From a bacterium UBA2214 (lineage in GTDB: Bacteria; Zhuqueibacterota; Zhuqueibacteria; Residuimicrobiales; Residuimicrobiaceae), in the NCBI GenBank assembly GCA_002327255.1, contig DCUM01000250.1, forward strand, positions 5,396 to 21,332: a DNA stretch of 15,937 nucleotides, in the 5' to 3' direction. A program made the translations under genes and the position numbers. Below are positions 15,501 to 15,937 of the stretch, piece by piece (position 1 is the first letter of the stretch; every line of letters starts with the position of its first letter). Under the pieces are notes generated by a model. The model ran no database searches, was not told the DNA's origin, and worked only from the letters and a program-made list of their open reading frames with translations.

Positions 15501-15727
15501 GTGCAGAACCAGATGAATCCCTGGCGGTCCTGATGGATCGCATAGACGGCCAGTTGCGACAGGCCATGTTCCAGTGAGAGGCGCTCGAAACGATGTTCCA
15601 GTTGCGCCAGTTCCTCAAACTGATACGCATAGCCAGGCATCGATTCTGCCGGTTTGGCATGAAGGGGACCTGCGGCGAGGAGCGCTGCCGGAATGAGTAG
15701 AACAAGAATTAAACGGCCTTTTCTCAT
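12527..15727 (-). CDS. Two-component sensor histidine kinase with 14-blade propeller region
   Basis: The protein has 1066 residues. A Sec signal peptide covers 1-24 (cut near LHA-KP). Fourteen propeller repeats of the WIGTxxGGLNRFD type start at about 73, 117, 165, 211, 259, 310, 358, 406, 454, 502, 550, 598, 642 and 687 (mostly 48 residues apart), as expected for two seven-bladed propellers in the periplasm. A Y_Y_Y domain spans 755-820. One transmembrane helix lies at 824-845. A HisKA_3 dimerisation domain follows, with DLHDHIGSSL and phospho-accepting H865. The HATPase_c domain has N-box KEALNN (973-978), G1 IDDGQGI (1004-1010) and G2 GHGNGLLNMQ (1015-1024). This is the NarL/LuxR-partnered kinase class, which senses periplasmic ligands, often saccharides in Bacteroidetes. 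There is no receiver domain, so it is not a hybrid, and no response regulator lies within the window. The ATG at 15727 lacks a clear ribosome binding site, unlike the other genes, but the signal peptide supports it. Confidence 0.93.
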   Translation of the reverse strand: MRKGRLILVLLIPAALLAAGPLHAKPAESMPGYAYQFEELAQLEHRFERLSLEHGLSQLAVYAIHQDRQGFIWFCTADGLNKYDGYSFSLYRNNFRDANSISHNYVQCICEDDSGALWLGTIQGGLNRFDPETERFTRFRHDPHDPCTLADDVVNVICQDKGGRLWIGTESGLDQFDAAKQTFIHHRPSADPGMLDHRRVRAITPGSLGQLWIGTQGGGLDAFHPESGVWEHYHHQPLEAKSLSHDSVLSLCQSRDGSLWVGTEGGGLNRFCVDAQGRPCFLHYRQQGGRSNALSCDIINTLHEDSNGHLWIGTRTGGLNIFNPFTRQFIHLRHHPADMHSLSVDNVYSLYEDRSGVMWIGTWRGGINRLNRTKMQFSHINAIQGNPNSLSDNFIWALCVDDRGLLWIGSYSGGVDVVDRSQKRWWHYKYDPANPYSLNENRVRVIHQDRRGRMWVATDAAGFARLDRETGRFTRFQHHASDANTLSHNRIRCWYEDNEGIFWIGTAGGGVNRFDAERNRFVHYRMDTENPQALSSNHVRALLKDDGGQLWVGTEGGGLNRMDPVTGRCVLYRADPLHSGKLSNDFIFTIFQDSRKRIWIGTWGGGLNRYHPHSDSFTCYAWEQGLADNVVYGILEDASGCLWMSTNKGLSRFDAETETFENFTVEDGLQSLEFNAGAYHKSAAGEFFFGGMNGVNAFFPEKISRNPCVPAVVLTSFRKLNQAYQPDRSIACVKEIELTYADYYFTLEFAALDFRAPMRNQYAYMLEGLDPDWIYTDARKRSVSYTTLAPGDYRFRVKASNNNRVWNEAGMSVHIIIHPPYWQTWWFISLLLGIAAFLIALGVRLRLKALAAVELVRGNIAADLHDHIGSSLTEISILGEVVQKTMDRDPQAAGQQAAKISDIARTLIDNMSDIVWLIHPRRDTLYDLILKLKDTYHDLFLARNILFTTSDLSVLKEVHLGMEYKHQLYLLLKEALNNCLRHSHCSAVDLIVSHENKMLEINLIDDGQGISAPEGHGNGLLNMQKRAETLGGKLVIATKANTGTMIVFTGKPRKSLRRSKKGVRPA

Positions 15728-15856
15728 GGCGGATAAAAAGAGATATGATTGGAAGTGCCTTGCGTGTGAATCATCCTTATGGGTGGATCATTCCTGTTTA
15801 CGTAATTATGAGACGTTTTGTAACACTCTTTTTGTGATGACGATCCGGAAAATGGA

Positions 15857-15910
15857 AAGGGCTCTGTTTCCACGTCGTATCTCCGGGGAGTGACGGGAAC
15901 AAGAGCCCTT
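15857..15910 (-). terminator. Possible terminator of a minus-strand gene beyond the right edge
   Basis: AAGGGCTCT (15857-15865) and AGAGCCCTT (15902-15910) form a perfect 9-bp stem. Pairing continues imperfectly inward through GTTTCC and GGGAAC. On the minus strand it is followed by TTCCATTTTCC, a weak T-rich tract. It lies 130-180 bp upstream of the sensor kinase start, so it could separate that gene from a minus-strand neighbour off the window. It could equally be an operator for the kinase. Confidence 0.35.
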
Positions 15911-15937
15911 GGCAGATTTCAAGGGTGCTGCATACCT

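Noticed and set aside
14081..15577. 498-codon plus-strand open frame opposite the sensor kinase
   Set aside because: It is antisense to the 144-bp propeller repeats. The long openness follows from the repeated codon pattern of the real minus-strand gene, and its product resembles no family and has no ribosome binding site.

Overview
The window looks like chromosomal DNA from a Gram-negative-type, uncultured or environmental bacterium. GC content appears to be in the mid-50s by eye, and most starts have AGGAGG-type ribosome binding sites. The gene mix is an exported DUF5060/DUF4038 glycosidase-like protein with PKD, a legumain-like lipoprotein, a two-component propeller/Y_Y_Y sensor kinase, and membrane-anchored HU proteins. 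This suggests the Fibrobacteres-Chlorobi-Bacteroidetes superphylum or a neighbour (a KSB1- or Calditrichota-like lineage). That placement is inference; no rRNA or other phylogenetic marker is present.

Layout, left to right. 1-2194 (minus): a large secreted carbohydrate-active-type protein that runs off the left edge. 2195-3052: a long non-coding stretch with dispersed repeats. 3053-4312 (minus): a lipoprotein with a legumain-like (C13, clan CD) peptidase core. 4313-5001: a non-coding stretch with a 58/59-bp tandem duplication and second copies of the dispersed repeats. 5002-7598 (plus): a two-gene operon for an IorAB-type molybdenum hydroxylase, with a Tat signal on the large subunit. 7599-7849: a short leader with several hairpins. 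7850-9577 (plus): a CLC-type chloride/proton exchanger with a CBS pair. 9578-12164 (plus): a cluster of three HU-family proteins, two of them membrane-anchored and one carrying a LysM domain, behind a good sigma-54-type promoter match. 12165-12526: a non-coding gap between convergent genes, filled with nested inverted repeats. 12527-15727 (minus): a 1066-residue sensor histidine kinase with 14 propeller blades. 15728-15937: its upstream region.

The most interesting part is the HU cluster. The last gene encodes HU domain, positively charged linker, one transmembrane segment, Pro/Ala-rich spacer and LysM. The charge pattern places HU in the cytoplasm and LysM in the periplasm, so one polypeptide could connect the nucleoid to peptidoglycan. 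The first gene is a close paralogue that ends at its transmembrane segment and has lost the DNA-intercalating proline. The middle gene is a small soluble HU. Together they look like a nucleoid-to-envelope tethering module. HU-TM-SPOR proteins of Bacteroidetes are a known analogue; the LysM version with a canonical HU arm and two companions appears less described.

The other genes are not obviously linked to this cluster. The hydroxylase and the chloride exchanger are each complete. The sensor kinase has no response regulator inside the window.
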